The position numbers were made by a program, and so were the translations under genes. 46,296 nucleotides of DNA from Lachnospiraceae bacterium (GTDB taxonomy: Bacteria; Bacillota; Clostridia; Lachnospirales; Lachnospiraceae): the NCBI GenBank assembly GCA_021770755.1, contig JAETQI010000048.1, forward strand, positions 1 through 46,296. The letters run 5' to 3'. The notes below the pieces were generated by a model that saw nothing but the letters and a program-made list of their open reading frames with translations, was not told the origin of the DNA and ran no database searches. The first letter of the stretch is position 1; each line of letters opens with the position of its first letter. Positions 33,179-42,405 of the stretch are shown one piece after another.

Positions 33179-33796
33179 ATGGCAGGGTTCGTCTGGGAAC
33201 TCATGACAACTGTCATCAGCGCGTTTATCATCACAACGATCGTGGATATCATCGTGATGGGGAGCTATCTGTTAAAGATCGCGCCATCGTGCGAAGTGTC
33301 CCGATATATGGTCCGCAAAGAAAACCGTATTGACATACAGAAGGGAAATCAGTGCTCGGGCTATGCCGCCGCGTACCTTTTGCGTCACTATGATATCCTG
33401 GCAGACGGGGAGGAGATCTATCGGAAAATGCCCCACAAAGCCTCCGATGGGTGTGTTCCGCCCAAGGGAGTCAGGAAGGTGCTTGAAAGCTATGGATTTC
33501 GTGTGAGATACTGCGCCGGAAACCTAAATGCCCTAAAAAGGGAAGTATGTAAAGGAGCACCCGTCATTGTCTTTATCAGATCCCGGGCAGGCAGGAACGG
33601 GCTCCATTTTGTTCCTGTTGTCGGGTTTGATGAGGACAATCTATATCTTGCAGATTCAGCCGCGGGATCCGTCAACTGCAGTGAGGGCGCATATAATAGA
33701 AGGATCAGCACGAAAGACTTTCTGATCCTCTGGAATACCGCGATGTTGAAAATGCCATTGTATACGCATACGTTTTATGCGGTCGACCGCAAATGA
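33179..33796 (+). CDS. Membrane-anchored stand-alone C39-like cysteine peptidase
   Basis: A 205-residue protein: one N-terminal transmembrane helix (~10-33), then a papain-fold C39 domain with GNQCSGYAAAYLLRHY (Cys59), GLHFVPVVGFD (His143) and LADSAAG (Asp159). Unlike the exporters earlier in the window it has no ABC domains. Stand-alone peptidases of this kind may process secreted peptides or resemble bacteriocin-exporter accessory proteins. GAGGAGGTGGGACA precedes the ATG. It converges on an ABC exporter gene lacking a peptidase domain (33868-35544), 71 bases away. Cooperation is plausible but they are on opposite strands. Confidence 0.75.
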   Translation: MAGFVWELMTTVISAFIITTIVDIIVMGSYLLKIAPSCEVSRYMVRKENRIDIQKGNQCSGYAAAYLLRHYDILADGEEIYRKMPHKASDGCVPPKGVRKVLESYGFRVRYCAGNLNALKREVCKGAPVIVFIRSRAGRNGLHFVPVVGFDEDNLYLADSAAGSVNCSEGAYNRRISTKDFLILWNTAMLKMPLYTHTFYAVDRK

Positions 33797-33867
33797 AGCA
33801 GTTGTTGAGACTTAACTGTCTGTTCCCAAAGCCATGCTGCCTGATCCCAATAAAAACTAGAGCCGGT

Positions 33868-35544
33868 TTATTGATCAAGGACTTTATAAAGATCAAAAAA
33901 TTCCCCTTCTTTTTCCATCAGTTCATCGAACTTCCCTCTTTCTACGATCTTACCATCACCCATCACAATGATCTCACTGTATTTTTGCATAAGCGCTTTG
34001 TGGTATCTATGGGTGATGTTGATGATCGTCATATCTTCATCCAGCAGCCTTTTTTCGATCTCATAAGCAGTGGCATTGTCAAGCCCCGATGTGATCTCGT
34101 CAAGAAAAGTCATTGCTTTATTTCTTAAAAACAACCTCGCCAAAGCGATCCGCTGCAGCTCACCGCCTGAAAAATTCCTTCCGTTCTCCTGGATTTTTTC
34201 ATCTACGCCCTCCGGAAGTCTCTGGATGGTATCGTAGACGCCTGCTTTCTGCAGCGCCCTGATGACCTCGTCTTTTGAGAAATCCTGATATAAGGCTACA
34301 TTGTTGTAAACCGTATCGTTGAATATATAAGTCTGCTGGTAGCAGACCGGGCTGACATGCATGATGCTTTCCTTGTTCAGTCCCGAAAGTTCGTGTCCAT
34401 TGATCAGAATCCTGCCTGCATAGTCCGTTCCGTACTCTGTAAGCAATTTTATGATGCTTGATTTTCCGCTCCCGCTTTTGCCAACAATGGCATACTTCCT
34501 GCCCTTCTCAAAGGTCAATGTCAGTTTGTCCAGCGAAAAAGTTTCACTGATCTTCTGATCGACATTTTCCAGACAGATCTCCTGTATGTTTTCTTCAAGA
34601 TATTCTTTGTTGTCGTTTTCGCTTTCCTGCCCTAACAGATCCTCCAATTCGGCTGTCACTTTCTCCATTGCTTTTAGCTGGATCATTCCGTTGGAGATCG
34701 CCCTGCATGGCGTCAAAACGAAATTCATCATGTTGGTGATCGCCACGATCTCACCGATCGTGATCCTGCCTGCTACGGCAAAGAACATACAGCTCCCCAA
34801 AACGATCAGGAAAGCTCCATTGTTTACAAAAGACGCTAACGCCTGTGCCCAGTATAGCGTCTGGCAGGAGGACTCATTTTTCCTGCACACAAAATCACTC
34901 AGCTTCTGCTGTTTTCCCAGGATCTGATTCACGGCATCAAAGGTTCTGATGACTTTGTGACCGCCCAGATCACTTTTTATCCCATCCAGATAGATCTCCA
35001 AGGCTTCTGTATATTCTTTTCTTGAAGAACCGATCTTCTTTTTCAGCATGCCCGGAACTGCAAACTGCACAACGCTGACTATGGCTACGATCAGCAGGAT
35101 AAACGGTTCCACACAGAGCAGGTAGAGGACGGCGACCACCCCAAAGACAGCCTGCATGATCATGCCATATATATTGTTGACCCCGTCATTTAATATGATA
35201 TTGATGTCTGTGGTAAATTTTGAAAGATAATATGCCAGCCCCTTTTTTTCAAACTGATTGGCAGATATGTGAAAGAGCTTGTGCATCAATTGATCGCGTA
35301 TATCTTTTTCAATATCCCGCACAACGATCGCCTGGCTCTTCTTGCTCACCCACTCAAAGATAAATACCCCTATGCTGAAAACAGCGGCGATCAGACATTT
35401 TTCCAGCAGTTCCCTGTAACTTGAAGAATCGATCAAAAGCTGCATGATATAAGAACGCAAGGGAGCCATGATACCCACAATGATCACTGGAATCAGGCTC
35501 AGCAAAAACTTGTATATGTTCTTTTTGAAAATATCTTTTAACAT
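33868..35544 (-). CDS. ABC exporter, fused membrane and ATPase domains
   Basis: A 558-residue half-transporter of the multidrug/peptide exporter (ABCB/MsbA-like) class. Six membrane segments (~1-300) precede an ATPase domain with Walker A VGKSGSGKSSIIKLL, signature FSGGELQRIALAR, Walker B MTFLDEITSGLD and H-loop ITHRYH. ATG 35544 with GGGGGGAAGG upstream is preferred to an in-frame ATG eight codons earlier. It lacks a C39 domain; the stand-alone C39 gene lies convergent. It probably homodimerises, since no second ABC gene is near. The substrate is unknown. A hairpin with CGTGCAC/GTGCACG arms lies upstream at about 35612-35640. Confidence 0.88.
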   Translation of the reverse strand: MLKDIFKKNIYKFLLSLIPVIIVGIMAPLRSYIMQLLIDSSSYRELLEKCLIAAVFSIGVFIFEWVSKKSQAIVVRDIEKDIRDQLMHKLFHISANQFEKKGLAYYLSKFTTDINIILNDGVNNIYGMIMQAVFGVVAVLYLLCVEPFILLIVAIVSVVQFAVPGMLKKKIGSSRKEYTEALEIYLDGIKSDLGGHKVIRTFDAVNQILGKQQKLSDFVCRKNESSCQTLYWAQALASFVNNGAFLIVLGSCMFFAVAGRITIGEIVAITNMMNFVLTPCRAISNGMIQLKAMEKVTAELEDLLGQESENDNKEYLEENIQEICLENVDQKISETFSLDKLTLTFEKGRKYAIVGKSGSGKSSIIKLLTEYGTDYAGRILINGHELSGLNKESIMHVSPVCYQQTYIFNDTVYNNVALYQDFSKDEVIRALQKAGVYDTIQRLPEGVDEKIQENGRNFSGGELQRIALARLFLRNKAMTFLDEITSGLDNATAYEIEKRLLDEDMTIINITHRYHKALMQKYSEIIVMGDGKIVERGKFDELMEKEGEFFDLYKVLDQ

Positions 35545-35669
35545 TTTCCTTCCCCCCTTAATCTTCATACCATTTTATTTTACCACTCTCTGTAAAGAAC
35601 TAAAAAACCCGTGCACGAATTGCTGTTTTTTGTGCACGAGTATGTCATAGAATTTTGATCAAAAAGTCT

Positions 35670-35697
35670 TTTACAGTACTCCTGAATATGCTATAAT
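35670..35697 (+). promoter_or_regulatory. mscL promoter
   Basis: TTTACA (35670-35675), 16 bases, then perfect TATAAT (35692-35697), about 43 bases before the ATG at 35741. Confidence 0.6.
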
Positions 35698-35740
35698 AGC
35701 CGTGTTACGCTTTAGCAATATCACAAAAAGGAGCATTCGC

Positions 35741-36193
35741 ATGTTAAAAAAGTTTTTGGAGGAATTCAAGAAGTTTATCAGCAAGGGAAATGTGATGGAC
35801 ATGGCTGTCGGTATCATCATCGGCGGTGCCTTCACAAGCATCGTCTCTTCCCTGGTAAATGACATCATCAACCCGATCTTAGGTCTGTTTGGCGGCATGA
35901 ACTTTGACCAGCTCGCATGGAATATCACGGGCGATGTCACACTGTATTATGGCAAATTTATCACCGCCGTGGTAAACTTCCTGATCATGGCACTGATCGT
36001 GTTTTTGCTCGTCAAAGTGATGAACACGGCAATGTCCCGCATTCACAAGGAGGAACCGCCCAAAGCCCCGACCACCAAGACCTGCCCTTTCTGCAAGTCC
36101 GAGATCGCGGTCGCGGCCACCAGATGCCCGCACTGCACTTCACAGCTTGAGGGCGAAACGATCCATAAGACACAGCAGAACGAGCAGGCATAA
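35741..36193 (+). CDS. mscL: Large-conductance mechanosensitive channel with C-terminal zinc ribbon
   Basis: A 150-residue MscL. The N-terminal helix and first membrane segment read FKKFISKGNVMDMAVGIIIG, followed by AFTSIVSSLVNDIINPILG; the second segment is VNFLIMALIVFLLVKVMN. It forms a homopentameric pore that opens under membrane tension in osmotic downshock. The tail carries CPFC...CPHC (Cys115, 118, 129, 132), a zinc-ribbon addition not in the E. coli protein but seen in many Firmicutes. AAAGGAG lies ahead of ATG 35741. It is monocistronic with a terminator that overlaps its stop. Confidence 0.95.
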   Translation: MLKKFLEEFKKFISKGNVMDMAVGIIIGGAFTSIVSSLVNDIINPILGLFGGMNFDQLAWNITGDVTLYYGKFITAVVNFLIMALIVFLLVKVMNTAMSRIHKEEPPKAPTTKTCPFCKSEIAVAATRCPHCTSQLEGETIHKTQQNEQA

Positions 36194-36214
36194 CCTGCTC
36201 GTTCTGTTATTTCC
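36177..36214. terminator. Shared terminator between mscL and rsmA
   Basis: A 12-bp perfect stem AGAACGAGCAGG/CCTGCTCGTTCT (36177-36188 and 36194-36205) with a five-base loop and GTTATTT after it on the plus strand. It includes the last codons and stop of mscL and lies just past the minus-strand rsmA stop. Confidence 0.8.
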
Positions 36215-37078
36215 CTACGGGATCAGCAGATCTGTCAATGCCGCAAACTCTCCCAGCGTGAGCGCCTCACCGCGGACCGTGGGCGGCAGCCCCATCTTTT
36301 CCAGTGCGGACAGTACCTGCTCTTTTCTGATATTCAGTCCCGCGGCATTGCCAAGACCGTTTACGAGCGTTTTCCTGCGCTGGTTAAACGACGCGCGGAT
36401 CACGTCAAACATCCTCTTCTCGTCCGATACGGTCACGGGCGGCTTGTCATGGCACGTCAATCTTATGACAGCACTGTCAACATTGGGGCGCGGCATAAAA
36501 CAGCCCGACGGCACGGTCAGCATCACCTCCGGTCTGGCGTAATACTGGACTGCGAGCGAGAGCGCACCGTAATCTTTTGTACCCGGCCCCACCTGCATGC
36601 GCGCTGCCACTTCCTTCTGCACCATGATCGTGATGCTGTCGAGCGGTACATGGCTCTCAAAAAGTCCCATGATGATCGGTGTCGTGATATAATATGGAAG
36701 GTTTGCCACGACCTTGATCGGCTTTCCGTCATTTTTTTGCTGCACGATCGCATTGATATCGACTTTCAGGATATCTTCATTGATGATCGTGACATTATCA
36801 TAAGATGAAAGTGTATCCTGCTCGAGGATCGGTATCAGTTTTTTATCGATCTCTACCGCGACAACCTCCCTCGCATTTTCACAGAGGTACTGTGTCATCG
36901 TGCCGATCCCCGGTCCGATCTCCAGCACGCAGTCATTTTTGCCAACTCCTGCGGCGGCAATGATCTTTTCCAGTATATTCGCATCGATCAGAAAGTTCTG
37001 TCCGTATTTTTTCTGAAAATTAAAACCGTATCGCTGCAATACTGCGATCGTGTTTGTCGGATTTCCAAGCGTTGCCAT
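36215..37078 (-). CDS. rsmA: 16S rRNA dimethyladenosine transferase (RsmA/KsgA)
   Basis: A 287-residue SAM-dependent methyltransferase. Seen: QNFLIDANILEKIIAAAG, motif I VLEIGPGIGTMTQYL, the acidic motif VAVEIDKKLIPIL, and catalytic motif IV ANLPYYITTPI, then a C-terminal helical domain. It dimethylates the two adjacent adenines near the 3' end of 16S rRNA during 30S maturation; loss gives kasugamycin resistance in other bacteria. It starts at ATG 37078, three bases after the TatD gene, in a pair common in Firmicutes (tatD-rsmA, with rnmV missing here). Confidence 0.97.
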   Translation of the reverse strand: MATLGNPTNTIAVLQRYGFNFQKKYGQNFLIDANILEKIIAAAGVGKNDCVLEIGPGIGTMTQYLCENAREVVAVEIDKKLIPILEQDTLSSYDNVTIINEDILKVDINAIVQQKNDGKPIKVVANLPYYITTPIIMGLFESHVPLDSITIMVQKEVAARMQVGPGTKDYGALSLAVQYYARPEVMLTVPSGCFMPRPNVDSAVIRLTCHDKPPVTVSDEKRMFDVIRASFNQRRKTLVNGLGNAAGLNIRKEQVLSALEKMGLPPTVRGEALTLGEFAALTDLLIP

Positions 37079-37081
37079 GTA

Positions 37082-37870
37082 CTACTCTCCCTCTCTTCTT
37101 CCCTTTTCAGAAAGATACAGCCTCGCCGCGTTCTGCTGCGTCGCAGATACTACTTCCTCATAGGACATTCCCCTGATCCCGGCGATCTGCTGCGCAATGT
37201 ATGGTATATTGAGCGAAGAATTTCTCCTGCCCCGGTTTGGTTCCGGCGCCAGATAGGGGCTGTCCGTCTCGAGCAGGATCCGATCGATCGGGACTGCCTC
37301 CACCACTTCTTTTAATTTTTTGCCGTTTTTGAAGGTGACTACGCCGCCGACTCCGATGTAGAATCCCATTTTGACATACGCCTGCGCCATCTCCGCGCTG
37401 TAGGAAAAACAGTGGATGACGCCGCCAATCTCCTCCGCACGGTGGGCTGTCAGCAGATCATACGTGTCTTTTGCGGCGTCCCTGGAATGAATGATCACCG
37501 GCTTATTGACCGCGCGCGCAAGCTCTAGCTGACGCGCAAACCACAATTTCTGTATCTCATGATCAGGCTCGTCCCAATAGTAGTCAAGCCCGATCTCGCC
37601 CACTGCCACCACTTTTTCGTGAAGGCAGTGAACCCTTAACTGTGCAAAATTTTCCTCATTCAGTTCTGCCGTCTCACTTGGATGCACGCCCGCCGCCGCG
37701 TAGACAAACGGGTATTTTTCTGCAAGCCTGATGCTTGCCGCAGTACTTTTCAGGCTGGCGCCCACATTGACGATCCAGCCGATATCGTTCTCCTGCATCG
37801 TTGACAGCAGAAGATCCCTGTCGTCGTCAAACGCCTCGTCATCGTAATGGGCGTGTGTCTCGAATATCAT
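37082..37870 (-). CDS. tatD: TatD-family metal-dependent hydrolase/DNase
   Basis: A 262-residue TIM-barrel hydrolase. Metal and catalytic residues: FETHAHYDD (HxH), VGEIGLDYYWD (Glu), VIIHSRDA (His), GVIHCFSY (His) and LLETDSPYLAPE (Asp). Family members are 3'-5' exonucleases or DNases acting in DNA repair or turnover. ATG 37870 is chosen because the conserved domain begins two residues later; the in-frame upstream codon adds an unconserved basic stretch. It is encoded just upstream of rsmA on the same strand. Confidence 0.93.
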   Translation of the reverse strand: MIFETHAHYDDEAFDDDRDLLLSTMQENDIGWIVNVGASLKSTAASIRLAEKYPFVYAAAGVHPSETAELNEENFAQLRVHCLHEKVVAVGEIGLDYYWDEPDHEIQKLWFARQLELARAVNKPVIIHSRDAAKDTYDLLTAHRAEEIGGVIHCFSYSAEMAQAYVKMGFYIGVGGVVTFKNGKKLKEVVEAVPIDRILLETDSPYLAPEPNRGRRNSSLNIPYIAQQIAGIRGMSYEEVVSATQQNAARLYLSEKGRREGE

Positions 37871-38043
37871 GATCTTAACGATTTCCTTTCTGTTTAGTCT
37901 ATGTCTGTGCAAAGTCTATGCAGAATCCTCCGTCATGGTCGCATCAGCCGGATTCTGACCGCCGGTATCATTTCACAGGCGGATCACAAGATAATAAAAA
38001 ACACCATCCCCAAAGCGCTCTGCTTCAAAAATAGTGCTTTCAG

Positions 38044-38116
38044 TGCACCGCCAGGGGCTCGAACCCTGGACACCCTGATTAAGAGTCAGGTGCTCTACCA
38101 ACTGAGCTAGCGGTGC
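38044..38116 (-). tRNA. tRNA-Lys (anticodon CUU)
   Basis: A 73-base cloverleaf on the minus strand. The acceptor stem GCACCGC (38116-38110) pairs with GCGGTGC (38051-38045), with discriminator A at 38044. The D-arm is GCTC/GAGC with AGTTGGTA loop, the anticodon arm CCTGA/TCAGG with loop CTCTTAA (anticodon CTT, for AAG Lys), and the T-arm CAGGG-TTCGAGC-CCCTG. The CCA end is not encoded. It has its own strong promoter (38168-38196). Confidence 0.97.
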
Positions 38117-38167
38117 AGATCTTCATATTTTGTCCGGCTTCTCTGTGTTGTCCACCGAACAATAAAT

Positions 38168-38196
38168 ACTATATCACTCAATTTATAAAGTGTCAA
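38168..38196 (-). promoter_or_regulatory. tRNA-Lys promoter
   Basis: Minus-strand TTGACA (38196-38191), 17 bases, then TATAGT (38173-38168), about 50 bases ahead of the tRNA 5' end. Near-consensus, as expected of a stable-RNA gene. Confidence 0.8.
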
Positions 38197-38244
38197 CACT
38201 TTTTTATCAAAAATTTTATCAAAATATCGGATCAAAACATATTC

Positions 38245-38272
38245 TTTACATTTCACCAGAATATGGTAAAAT
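38245..38272 (+). promoter_or_regulatory. Chemoreceptor gene promoter
   Basis: TTTACA (38245-38250), 16 bases, then TAAAAT (38267-38272), about 78 bases before the ATG at 38350. Confidence 0.45.
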
Positions 38273-38349
38273 TTTTATTAAGGAAATCATCAAAAAATCC
38301 ACTACCAGTAATCACTACTAAAATTCGCTAAAAGAAAGAGGAATCAAAG

Positions 38350-40353
38350 ATGAACCAGACTAAAAAACCAGAGATTGGAACGAATGCCCCCAAACGGCTG
38401 GGCATCGGAATCACAGTAAAATTGGTGGCGGCTATCACGCTCAGCGTCATCATCGCCGGTTCGGCACTGTTGAGAGTTGTATTTGACCAGATGTCACAGA
38501 CACTTCTGGAAAAGAGCGAGGAAATGCTGCGGACCACGACTGACAAGACGCTCCAGGAGACCAGAGCATGGATGAACCGGACACTCGCTATGCTGGAAAC
38601 CCAAAGAGATACCATAGAGTACGAAGATATGGCAGTCCCTGAAATGCTGGAATACATCAAACATACAGCAGGACAGAGTGATGCTTACCCGGCAGGACTG
38701 TATGTGGCGCTGACAGACGGATCGTTATACCACGCGTCTTTCGTGCCCGGACCAGAGTTCGACGCCCTGGTCAAGAGCTGGTATCTGGACGGGATAGAAT
38801 CGGAAGACTTTATCCTGGGCGATGTGTATTTTGACGAGGACAGCAAGTCCTATGTCGTTGGCGCCTCCGGAATGCTGAGAGACAAAAAGGGCGCTGTGCG
38901 CGGCGTTGCCGCGGCGGATGTGTATCTGGATTCCATATCCGATATCGTCAGCAGCATCCGGATCGAGGATACCGGCGGCATTTTTCTCGTAGATACGCGC
39001 ACAGATACCATCATCGGCCACAGGGATGCGGCGGTGGTCGGAGAAAAGCTGGGTGAATCGGGCGGTATGTACGCCTATGCCAACAGCCAGATCCAGTCCG
39101 GAAAAACGGGTCTGAGCCTGTACGGCGATACTTATATCCAAATCGAGAGGGTTGAGGGCAGCAACTGGATCGCGGTCGCTTATGTTTCCAAAGCGGAAGT
39201 CCTGTCGGAGCTCTATGACCTGACGCGCACCATGACGGCGGTATCTCTGACAGCGGTGTTTGTGCTGATGCTGCTCGTGATCCTGCAGACGCGCTGGATC
39301 ATCGGAAGACCTGTCAGAGAGCTGAGCCGGGTTGCCACCCGCATCGCAGAGGGCGAACTCGACCAGACGATCCACTATCGTTCGAGGGACGAACTGGGAA
39401 CCCTCGCAAACAATTTTAACAGGGTCACGGAGAGACTGCGCGACTACATAAAATACATCAATGAGATCTCAGACACTTTGAAAGAGATCGCCAAGGGAAA
39501 TCTGGCGTTTGAACTGAAAAGTGAATATACGGGCGAATTTGCCAAGATCAGAAGTTCCCTGGAAGAGATCGGCGTTGAGCTGAATGTGGCAATGGGACAG
39601 TTGAAAGCTTCATCGAGGGATGTTGCCGCCGGAGCGGCGCAGGTTTCCGAAAGCGCAGTGAACCTCTCCCACGGTTCTACAGAGCAGTCTGCGGAAGTGG
39701 AAGCCTTAGCGGATCACATTGGCGAAGTATCCGCCAGTGTACAGAAGATCGCACAGAGTGCGCAGCAGACCAGCAGCCTCTCAAAAGAAGTGCGGGATGG
39801 ACTCCTCTCCAGCAACACAAAGATGCAGAATCTGGCAGAGGTGATCCAAAAGATCAGTGACAAATCAAACGAGATCCACAGGATCGTCAAGACCATAGAC
39901 GATATCGCATTCCAGACCAATATCCTGGCGCTGAACGCGGCGGTGGAAGCTGCCCGCGCCGGGGAAGCCGGAAAGGGCTTTGCAGTCGTTGCCGGCGAGG
40001 TCCGGACGCTGGCGGGCAGATCTGCCGACGCGGCGAAAGAAACCACGGAACTATTGGGAGAAACCATCAATTCCATGGCGGAGGGCGTCCACGCAGCCGA
40101 CGATACCGTGCAGTCCATGACGGCTGCAGTCAGACTGGCAGAGAAAATGGGCATCCTGATCGACGACATCGCGGGCAACACAGCGCAGCAGGCTGCCATG
40201 GCGTCGGAGATCAGCCACGGTATCGACCAGATCGCCAGTGTGGTACAGAGCAATGTGGACACCGCGGAGTCCAGCGCCGCCGCCAGCGAAGAGCTGTCCA
40301 GCCAGGCAGATATGTTAAGGGAGCTGGTATCGCGCTTCCAGTTGAAAGAATAA
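38350..40353 (+). CDS. Methyl-accepting chemotaxis protein
   Basis: A 667-residue chemoreceptor. TM1 is at ~22-44, an extracytoplasmic Cache-type sensor follows (~45-290; [33 protein letters not shown]), then TM2 (~294-314), a HAMP domain ([20 protein letters not shown]) and the cytoplasmic methyl-accepting helical hairpin with tip [21 protein letters not shown]. It senses a small extracellular ligand and signals to CheA/CheW; the ligand cannot be deduced. GAAAGAGGAATC precedes the ATG. No che or flagellar genes lie near, so it works in trans. The gene is followed at 120 bases by an ECF sigma gene. Confidence 0.93.
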   Translation: MNQTKKPEIGTNAPKRLGIGITVKLVAAITLSVIIAGSALLRVVFDQMSQTLLEKSEEMLRTTTDKTLQETRAWMNRTLAMLETQRDTIEYEDMAVPEMLEYIKHTAGQSDAYPAGLYVALTDGSLYHASFVPGPEFDALVKSWYLDGIESEDFILGDVYFDEDSKSYVVGASGMLRDKKGAVRGVAAADVYLDSISDIVSSIRIEDTGGIFLVDTRTDTIIGHRDAAVVGEKLGESGGMYAYANSQIQSGKTGLSLYGDTYIQIERVEGSNWIAVAYVSKAEVLSELYDLTRTMTAVSLTAVFVLMLLVILQTRWIIGRPVRELSRVATRIAEGELDQTIHYRSRDELGTLANNFNRVTERLRDYIKYINEISDTLKEIAKGNLAFELKSEYTGEFAKIRSSLEEIGVELNVAMGQLKASSRDVAAGAAQVSESAVNLSHGSTEQSAEVEALADHIGEVSASVQKIAQSAQQTSSLSKEVRDGLLSSNTKMQNLAEVIQKISDKSNEIHRIVKTIDDIAFQTNILALNAAVEAARAGEAGKGFAVVAGEVRTLAGRSADAAKETTELLGETINSMAEGVHAADDTVQSMTAAVRLAEKMGILIDDIAGNTAQQAAMASEISHGIDQIASVVQSNVDTAESSAAASEELSSQADMLRELVSRFQLKE

Positions 40354-40471
40354 AAAAAATTGTAACCTATCTCCCCCTTCAGTTGTGTTATTAGTGAAAG
40401 GACTTTCAAACGTCAGAATCATTATTTATGGCCGGGCGGGGAAATGCCCTTCCCGCATAAAAGGAGCACTC

Positions 40472-40954
40472 ATGAGACAATCCTTGCACGAACTGGCCGC
40501 AATGTATCAGGATAACCTCTTTGCCGCAGCGTTCAATATATGCCAGAATGCGCAGGACGCGGAGGATGTGATCCAGGATACGTTCATCCAGTATCACACA
40601 ACAAAAAAAGAATTTGAGAACGAGCAGCACATACGCGCGTGGCTGATCCGGGTAGCGATCAACAAGGCGAAGAATGTCACCCGGACTTTCTGGCGGCGGA
40701 ACAAAGTCTCCATCGAGGATTATATGGAGACGCTGACATTCGAGACGCCGGAATCAGCGGATCTGTTTGAGACTGTGATGCAGCTTCCGGAAAAGTACCG
40801 CATCGTGATCCATCTGTATTACTATGAGGATTACGCTGTCAGTGAGATCGCGGATATCCTAAAGCTCAGCGCAAGCAACATAAAAACAAGGCTGTCGCGC
40901 GGCCGTGCCATGCTCAGAAAAGAATTGGAGGGGGAATGGGTCGATGACAGATAG
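40472..40954 (+). CDS. ECF-type RNA polymerase sigma factor
   Basis: A 160-residue factor: region 2 LFAAAFNICQNAQDAEDVIQ, then RAWLIRVAINKAKNV, and region 4 YRIVIHLYYYEDYAVSEIAD with SASNIKTRLSRGRAMLRK. It starts at ATG 40472 after AAAGGAGC; an upstream in-frame ATG adds 29 unconserved residues. Its last codons overlap by 11 bases the start of a single-pass membrane protein, the usual arrangement for a sigma factor and its anti-sigma regulator. The target genes are unknown. Confidence 0.9.
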   Translation: MRQSLHELAAMYQDNLFAAAFNICQNAQDAEDVIQDTFIQYHTTKKEFENEQHIRAWLIRVAINKAKNVTRTFWRRNKVSIEDYMETLTFETPESADLFETVMQLPEKYRIVIHLYYYEDYAVSEIADILKLSASNIKTRLSRGRAMLRKELEGEWVDDR

Positions 40955-41609
40955 AGAACGGTACAAACAGGCTTTTTCAACGCTTCACTCCTCCGGACAG
41001 TTCACTTTGGAGGTAGAAGAGATGGAACAGATACGCAGAAACCACAGAAAAAATATAGCAGCCGCAGCGGCAATCGCATGCGCAGTCGTGATCGGTACAG
41101 GGGGAACCGTATACGCAGCCGACATCGGCGGTATCCAGCAGAAGATCTCGATGTGGCTGCATGGTGCACAGACAGAGGTCAACGTGACCCAGAACAGTGA
41201 GGACGGTTCCGGCGGATACACCTTCACGTACACACAGGAAGGTGAGACAAAAGAACTCGGTGTCGGCGGTGTGAGCCTTGACGAGGACGGCAATGAGACA
41301 TGGCTGTCCGCAGACGAGCTGGCTGAGGGGCTGAGCAAGTCCGCAGACATCTATGTGGACGAGGACGGCAGGGTCTGGATCTATTACTACGATCAGAAGA
41401 TCGACGTCACAGACTCGTTTGACGGGAACGGCGTCTGCAACCTCACCCTGACACATGGCGATGAGATTGTTTCCCTGGAGATCACAGAGGACGAGGACGG
41501 CGGATACTCCTTTATGCAGACGCAAGTTTCCAGCGAAACTGACGCTTCTGCAGAATCCGATACGAGCACTACGGCAACAACCTACTATGGCATCACAGAC
41601 GGCAGATAG
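40944..41609 (+). CDS. Single-pass membrane protein, probable anti-sigma factor
   Basis: A 221-residue protein. A ~38-residue cytosolic start (RERYKQAFSTLHSSGQF...RRNHRKN), one transmembrane helix (~39-62, IAAAAAIACAVVIGTGG), then a ~160-residue extracytoplasmic part rich in Asp, Glu, Gly and Thr with repeated DEDG motifs (LDEDGNE, VDEDGR, EDEDGGY). It overlaps the sigma gene, so the role as membrane-bound anti-sigma factor is inferred from arrangement; no zinc-binding HxxxCxxC motif is visible. The acidic DEDG repeats might bind Ca2+. ATG 40944 is preferred, as the extra upstream codons lie within the sigma frame overlap. Confidence 0.75.
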   Translation: MTDRERYKQAFSTLHSSGQFTLEVEEMEQIRRNHRKNIAAAAAIACAVVIGTGGTVYAADIGGIQQKISMWLHGAQTEVNVTQNSEDGSGGYTFTYTQEGETKELGVGGVSLDEDGNETWLSADELAEGLSKSADIYVDEDGRVWIYYYDQKIDVTDSFDGNGVCNLTLTHGDEIVSLEITEDEDGGYSFMQTQVSSETDASAESDTSTTATTYYGITDGR

Positions 41610-41614
41610 CATGA

Positions 41615-41650
41615 ATCGGGCAGTGGAAGAGGATTCTTCCTCTGCCCGAT
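41615..41650. terminator. Long hairpin between convergent operons
   Basis: ATCGGGCAG-T-GGAAGA / TCTTCC-T-CTGCCCGAT (41615-41630 and 41635-41650) makes about 15 paired bases around a GGAT loop. It lies past the anti-sigma stop and overlaps the stop of the minus-strand permease, so it can end both transcripts. Confidence 0.75.
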
Positions 41651-42405
41651 CATCTTCTCCGTAAGGCAGCAAAAAGCAATATCCCAGAGGCGGCGCCGAA
41701 AAACAGGTACGACTGTATCATCGGCACAAAATTGTAGGTCTCCCCAGTCCAGATCGCATAGAAATCCCTGCTGAAATAAGTGACCGGGAGCAGTCTGGCG
41801 ACCGCCTGCATCGCGGCAGGCATATTCTCATAGGAGATCCCCATCATCCCGCCAAAGATCATACATGCAAAATACACCATCATCACGATGCAGTACGTCA
41901 GGCTGAACCGTTTTGCCAGCGCTGCGACCGCATGGCCGAGCATAAAGCACATAATGCTGAAAAACAGCATACAGACCGCATACAGCACAAATCCCGACAG
42001 CACCGGCGCCTGCAGATCCATAAAAAAGATCCCGGCAAGAAAATAGAGTCCAAACGCTGCTGCCATATAGATGAGCTCCGAGACTGCCCTGTTACAGATC
42101 GTCACGCGATTTCTGATCCCGAACAGCCGCATGCGCTCCGGGATCCCTTTTTCCAGATCCTGCGCCTGCCGGACTGCGTAACCCATCAGAATGGTCGCCA
42201 TCGGGATCATCGCGCCGATCCCCAGAAAGATCGACGTCGAGAGCATTTTCATGACGGATGCATCCGGGATCTCCGATATCGAGATCCGCGTGATCAGGAT
42301 CGCCATAAATATGGGCATGCCGACGCCAAATATATGTACGAACGGATTGCCTGTGACATTGCGAAGCTCATAGAGCACCATATATTTTGAGATCATTTTA
42401 TTCAT
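41650..42405 (-). CDS. ABC-2-type transporter permease
   Basis: A 251-residue membrane protein with about six hydrophobic segments, e.g. MPIFMAILITRI, GAMIPMATILMGYAV, YMAAAFGLYFLAGIFF and VMMVYFACMIFGGMMG; GIPERMRLFGIRNR is the loop characteristic of ABC-2 permeases. ATG 42405 overlaps the ATPase stop as ATGA and has GGAGGGG upstream, so the two are coupled. It is the last gene of the two-component/ABC operon. The substrate is unknown; peptide-antibiotic exporters with adjacent kinase pairs are the closest analogy. Confidence 0.88.
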   Translation of the reverse strand: MNKMISKYMVLYELRNVTGNPFVHIFGVGMPIFMAILITRISISEIPDASVMKMLSTSIFLGIGAMIPMATILMGYAVRQAQDLEKGIPERMRLFGIRNRVTICNRAVSELIYMAAAFGLYFLAGIFFMDLQAPVLSGFVLYAVCMLFFSIMCFMLGHAVAALAKRFSLTYCIVMMVYFACMIFGGMMGISYENMPAAMQAVARLLPVTYFSRDFYAIWTGETYNFVPMIQSYLFFGAASGILLFAALRRR

